Position numbers and translations under genes: made by a program | Assembly (NCBI GenBank): GCA_947475545.1 | Contig: CANJLL010000005.1 | Span: 177,436 to 241,435, forward strand | DNA: 64,000 nt | Reading direction: 5' to 3' | Origin: Chloroflexota bacterium | GTDB taxonomy: Bacteria; Chloroflexota; Limnocylindria; Limnocylindrales; CSP1-4 | Notes under the pieces: model-generated | The model's database searches: none | Seen by the model: only the letters and a program-made list of their open reading frames with translations | What the model was told of the DNA's origin: nothing | Shown here: one piece after another, positions 57,694 to 64,000 of the stretch | Layout of the letters: each line of letters starts with the position of its first letter | How positions within the stretch are numbered: position 1 is the first letter of the stretch

Positions 57694-60351
57694 TCAGGGG
57701 ATCTGAATCAGGCGCGTTCCCGTGATCAGCTCCAGGGCGGCCTGGCGGAAGACCGATGTCAGGTCGCCGCCGAGCGGCTTGCACAGGAAGTGATCGCCGT
57801 CCGTGTTCTCGCTCGCGTTGCAGGTCGTGCCGCCCAGGGTGGGGCCCGTTGACATGTTCGCGAGGTTGTTGATCGCGGAGCCGGACGCCCCGTCGGGGCA
57901 GTTGTCGGTGGCGACGCCGCCGTAGCCGATCGTGTAGATCTCGATGCCGTCGGCCTTGGCGGCCGTCGCATCCGTCTGCGCCTGGGCGCACGTGTAGTTG
58001 TTGTTGTCGCCGAAGCCCGGCGACGGCGCGGCCGGCGCGCCGTCCGTCTCCATGATGATCCCGTGCTTGACGCCCGCCCGTCCGTAGACGTTGAGGTACT
58101 GGTGTGCCATCGCGATCGGGGTGGCCAGGTTGGTGTTCAGCCCGGTGCCGATGTCGAAGCAGTTGATGACCTGGGCGAGCTGGCTGGAGTTGTTGACCGT
58201 CCCGTCGACGTTCAGGTAGCTCTGGCCCGCGGGCACTGTGCTGTTGGTCTCGCCGGGAAACTGGACAGGGATCCACTTGCCCATGTCCGTCGCAGAGAAC
58301 GGGTTGCTGCCGTAGGTGTCGCCGGGCACGGGCCGCAGGATGATCAGCTGCGACGCAGTCGCGGACTGCTCCACGACCGTGGTCCCGAGGGCGTAGGCGA
58401 TGCCCAGGGCCGGCGTGATCGTGAGGTTGGCGCCGGCGACCGCGGTGATTCGGCGAATCTCGCCGGTCCCCAACTGGATCCAGTCGTTGGCGGTGAAGTT
58501 GGTGGCCGATGCCACCGTGATGGTGGTAGCTCCCGCGGCCACTCCTGCCGAGAGCGTGCTGCTGCCGCCGCTCGGCCCCGTCAGTGTGGCGGCCGTCGTC
58601 GGCGCGACCAGCTGGACGGCGGTGTTGACCGCGTACGGCGCGGTGAGCCCGGAGCTCAGGGTGAGGCCGGTCCCGGCAGCGCCGGCCGTCCCGACGGCCG
58701 TGACCCGTCGGACCTCGCCCACGCCCAGCTGGACCCAGCTGTTGACGGCAATGTTGGTCACGGCGACCACCTTGATGTTGGTGGCCCCGGCCGCCGCCGC
58801 GGCTGCCAGGTTGGTCGACGCCCCGAACGGCGGCGCGAGGGTGGTGATCGCCGTCCTGGTCAGCTCAAGCGACGGGCCGTTGGGGCTGGCATTGGCGGCA
58901 TCGACGATCTCCGTCATGGAGCCGGCGGACGGCGTCGTGGGCACGAAGGTGGTGCTGGTGTCGCTCGCGAAGACCGCGACCGCGGTCGTGTTGACGACAC
59001 TCGGCGTGAGGCTCGACGCCGTGACCGGATTGCCGGCGCCCGTCGTGCCGATCGACGAATCGATCGGCGTGCCCGACTGGTCGACTCCGGTGAACCGGGT
59101 GATGGAGCCGGTGGCCCGCGCGGATGGACTGAGGGTGAACGTGTAGGCGCCGCTCGCCTCGTCCGTGCCGTCGGCGATCCGGTAGAAGGTCCTCAGCGCC
59201 ACGTCTGTCACGTTCGTAGTGGAGCGGATGGACGTCCAGCCGGCGGGGGCCGTGATCGTGGTGGCCGAGCCGCCATCGGCGGTAATCGCCGCGAGCAGGA
59301 ACTCGCCACTGGCCGCCGTCGGGCTCACGGTGATGTCGAGCGTCGTGGCCCCGGACGCGCCGTTGTTGGCGGTGGCGGGCGTGCCCGTCACGCTCGGCGA
59401 GGGCGGCGCGCCGGAGGTCGTCATCGCCAGGCCGTGGCCCGGGGAGTTGGTGCCGGCGCACGTCCGGGTCGTGGAGCTTGGGCCCAGGAGCCCCAGGGCG
59501 ACGCGCTGCAGCGCCGGGTCGTAGGCCGTCAGCACGGCGCGGGCGCCGGCGCGGAGGTCGTTCTCGTAGCCGCGCATGGACGGCGACCGGTCGATGATGA
59601 GGACCACGTCGACGGCGGTGGATGGGGCCGCCCCGCACGCGCCGTGGCACGCGGCGGAGGTGAACGTCTGGCCCTGGGGCACGGCGCCCTGGTCCTGCCA
59701 GACGAGCGTGCCGGGGCCGTCGCCCACGGTGCCACCGCCGGTCGGCCAGGCCGGATCCGTCGCCCCGGACGTGCCGGCGATGGTCGCGCGGTAGTAGTGG
59801 CCGTTGGGGGTGCGCGGCTGGACGAGCGCGCCGATGGCATAGGCGTGGGCTGGCTGCCAGAACTCGGCGCTGATCGTCCCGATCGCCACCACCGTGTTGC
59901 AGGCGTGGGCGACAGGGTCGCAGGGCGCGGAGCAGAGGTAGGTGGTGGACGAGCAGGCCCAGCTGGCGCCGGACCCCGGGTCGCAGACGGCGGGGATGTC
60001 GACGCTATCAGGCAGCCCGTCATGGTTCCGGTCGCCCACGACGCAGCGGAAGGAGATGGCGGTCGACTTGTTGCCCGGAAAGTTCCGGCTGATGTAGTCG
60101 GCGGTCGTGGAGCCAGCCGTCAAACCCAGGTCGGGCAGGCCGGCGGCCCCGGCGAGGGCCGCCGCGTCCAACGCGTTGGCGAGCTCCTGGCCGGACCGCC
60201 GGGTGAGGCCCACGTTGATCACGAGCGAGAACAGCAGGAGCAGCACCGTGAGGACCAGCATGAAGAGGACCAGGATCTGGCCCCTGGCATCGCGAGCCCG
60301 GGGCCTGAGCCCGAACACCAGGCGCGGCCTCATTCGAAGCGACCTGTTCAT
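57694..60351 (-). CDS. Tad-like pilus-assembly protein with an interrupted vWA domain
   Basis: 885 residues. N-terminal TadE/Flp-like helix (GQILVLFMLVLTVLLLLFSLVINVGL) and TadG-type AALDAAALAGA. A vWA domain begins VDVVLIIDRSPSMRG (DxSxS MIDAS, about 250) and resumes far downstream with MAHQYLNVYGRAGVKHGIIMETDGAP (about 760). Between them lie ~400 extra residues with two tandem copies of a ~70-residue module (GATNIKVVAVTNIAVNSWVQLG / GATTITVASATNFTANDWIQLG). Start overlaps the TadE stop by 1 nt. Confidence 0.82.
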   Translation of the reverse strand: MNRSLRMRPRLVFGLRPRARDARGQILVLFMLVLTVLLLLFSLVINVGLTRRSGQELANALDAAALAGAAGLPDLGLTAGSTTADYISRNFPGNKSTAISFRCVVGDRNHDGLPDSVDIPAVCDPGSGASWACSSTTYLCSAPCDPVAHACNTVVAIGTISAEFWQPAHAYAIGALVQPRTPNGHYYRATIAGTSGATDPAWPTGGGTVGDGPGTLVWQDQGAVPQGQTFTSAACHGACGAAPSTAVDVVLIIDRSPSMRGYENDLRAGARAVLTAYDPALQRVALGLLGPSSTTRTCAGTNSPGHGLAMTTSGAPPSPSVTGTPATANNGASGATTLDITVSPTAASGEFLLAAITADGGSATTITAPAGWTSIRSTTNVTDVALRTFYRIADGTDEASGAYTFTLSPSARATGSITRFTGVDQSGTPIDSSIGTTGAGNPVTASSLTPSVVNTTAVAVFASDTSTTFVPTTPSAGSMTEIVDAANASPNGPSLELTRTAITTLAPPFGASTNLAAAAAAGATNIKVVAVTNIAVNSWVQLGVGEVRRVTAVGTAGAAGTGLTLSSGLTAPYAVNTAVQLVAPTTAATLTGPSGGSSTLSAGVAAGATTITVASATNFTANDWIQLGTGEIRRITAVAGANLTITPALGIAYALGTTVVEQSATASQLIILRPVPGDTYGSNPFSATDMGKWIPVQFPGETNSTVPAGQSYLNVDGTVNNSSQLAQVINCFDIGTGLNTNLATPIAMAHQYLNVYGRAGVKHGIIMETDGAPAAPSPGFGDNNNYTCAQAQTDATAAKADGIEIYTIGYGGVATDNCPDGASGSAINNLANMSTGPTLGGTTCNASENTDGDHFLCKPLGGDLTSVFRQAALELITGTRLIQIP

Positions 60352-60863
60352 CACTCGACCCGCATCGTGACGGACGACGCCAGGTTGATCTGGCTGCCGA
60401 AGGTGCGCAGCCAGATCGTGTTGTAGGCGTAGTCCGCCTTGACCTCGACGTCGTCCCCGGCGCCCCAAGTGCACGACCCGCTTCCAACCTGCGCGATCGC
60501 GCCCGTTCCGACGGCCTCATAGGTGGCCTGGAGCGCGCCGCCGTGATAGCAGCGGAAGGTCACGTTGAGATCGGTCGGGGAGAGCCCGGCTGCCATCGCC
60601 TGCGTCCGGGCGACGATCGGGGTGACCACGACGCTGGCGAACGAGGTGAGGTTGCTCGAGTCGTCCTTGGTGATCGTCCCCAGGCGCGCGCCCTCGCGCG
60701 CGGCATTGATGATCGTGAGGTTGGAGTACAGGCCCAGGCCAAAGTCGACCATGCCGGCCAGCAGCATGATGAAGATCGGGAGGACCAGCGCAAACTCAAC
60801 GAGCGACTGGCCGCGGCGGTCGCGGCGGTCGCGTGGCTGACCGGCGAGCGGGCGGAGCGTCAT
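60351..60863 (-). CDS. TadE-like pseudopilin
   Basis: 170 residues. RRGQSLVEFALVLPIFIMLLAGMVDFGLGLYSNLTIINAAREGARLG is the TadE signature with its prepilin-like Glu in the hydrophobic helix. The C-terminal part is extracellular with a Cys pair (FRCYHGG, GSCTWG). Probably works with the vWA-Tad protein in a tight-adherence pilus; other tad genes are outside the window. Confidence 0.88.
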   Translation of the reverse strand: MTLRPLAGQPRDRRDRRGQSLVEFALVLPIFIMLLAGMVDFGLGLYSNLTIINAAREGARLGTITKDDSSNLTSFASVVVTPIVARTQAMAAGLSPTDLNVTFRCYHGGALQATYEAVGTGAIAQVGSGSCTWGAGDDVEVKADYAYNTIWLRTFGSQINLASSVTMRVE

Positions 60864-61379
60864 CGGGAAACCAAGGGTGGCGGGCGCCTCGTGATGGGCG
60901 GACCGGGCGGTCGCGAGCCCTCGGGCGGTCGCGAGCCCTCGGGCCGTCGCGGCCGCACGCCAGCCGACCGAATCTTGTCTACATAGGTCATCTCGAAGTA
61001 TCCCACTCGCTCATGTACAGGTCAACAAGGCCGGACCGCCCACATGTGGTCCGGGTCCGTACTCACTCCCCATCGGGCGCACCACTGCCGGTGACAGACG
61101 GCACCAGGGTGGGCGATGGGACGCGCGGCGCGGCGATCGTCCGGGAACGACCTTGCAGATGAGATGTCCGGCGCAGGCCCCGCAACCTGGACGGCGGGAC
61201 GGTTGCGGCGACCCGAGGAGGTGAATCGAGTTTCGGCTGGGACCTTGCGGATTGGACCTGAGGGCTTTCATTCCCCAGACAACTCTGGTAGGGTTTAAGG
61301 GAAATTATCCGCACAATCCATCCGGAATTCTGTGCGCAACGGCCGGACGTTGCGCGGCCAACATTTGGGAGCTCAATCG
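60864..61379. other. divergent intergenic spacer
   Basis: 516 bp without a convincing gene. An 11-bp GGGCGGTCGCG/AGCCCTCGGGCGGTC-type direct repeat lies at 60903-60940. The AT-richer stretch 61280-61325 (TTTAAGGGAAATTATCC) probably contains the promoter of the collagen-like gene. Confidence 0.5.
61334..61355 (+). promoter_or_regulatory. 5'-leader stem-loop of the collagen-like gene
   Basis: GCGCAAC and GTTGCGC pair around an 8-nt loop, 24 nt before the ATG; GGGAG follows at 61367-61371. It may stabilise or regulate the mRNA. Confidence 0.35.

Positions 61380-64000
<2,621 letters not shown>

Noticed and set aside
61011..61314. Short minus-strand frames in the spacer before the collagen-like gene
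   Set aside because: No start context, no recognisable sequence, Arg/Pro/Ser-rich.

Overview
This is a GC-rich (about 70%) bacterial chromosome segment. Leaderless-looking promoters (a -10 box 6-9 nt before the start codon), GTG starts, 4-nt gene overlaps, deazaflavin/F420-type oxidoreductases, Tad-type pseudopilin genes and a secreted protein with an RILDTR-type domain suggest a soil Chloroflexota (Limnocylindria-like) or actinobacterial lineage. I cannot fix the phylum from sequence alone.

Left host region (1-18.4 kb): a 2-hydroxyacid dehydrogenase cut by the window edge; a minus-strand set of cupredoxin lipoprotein, ECF sigma factor, RskA-type anti-sigma factor and SnoaL-like protein; kynureninase; a zinc-ribbon/Kelch membrane protein; two RHH-PIN toxin-antitoxin pairs and an XRE/membrane-protein pair; RidA, phosphoglucomutase and an LLM-class oxidoreductase; a DUF4143 ATPase in a 1.4-kb unit bounded by 36-bp direct repeats copied from the 3' end of the LLM gene; formyltetrahydrofolate deformylase; and an orphan AbiEi-like protein.

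Integrative island (18,451-40,473, about 22 kb): inserted in a tRNA-Thr(CGT) gene and bounded by 38-bp direct repeats with one mismatch. Integrase and excisionase genes are at the left end and repeated GACAKCCAA motifs lie near both ends. Unusually, the repeat is the 5' half of the tRNA. The tRNA-Thr therefore now lies downstream of, and overlaps, the integrase gene, while its native promoter is stranded at the right end beside a tRNA fragment. Cargo: small zinc-binding and membrane proteins, a UvrD-like helicase, and a compact five-gene operon of SNF2 helicase-DUF3883, DUF262/DUF1524 (GmrSD-like) nuclease, DUF1156 DNA methylase, HEPN-DUF499 ATPase and a second DNA methylase. This looks like a phage-defence system built on the DUF1156/DUF499/SNF2 core with an added type IV-like nuclease and second methylase. 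It is the best candidate here for an under-described system.

Right host region (40.5-64 kb): HipA-like kinase with DUF3037; a 5'-truncated flavodoxin; a CvpA-like membrane protein; a third RHH-PIN pair; a six-gene minus-strand operon for ATP-dependent carboxylation of a ketone (acetone/acetophenone carboxylase type), including a hydantoinase A fused to an extra N-terminal domain and an acyl-CoA synthetase; a GT39-type glycosyltransferase; YceI; TadE-like and vWA-containing Tad proteins; and a long collagen-like secreted protein that runs off the right edge.
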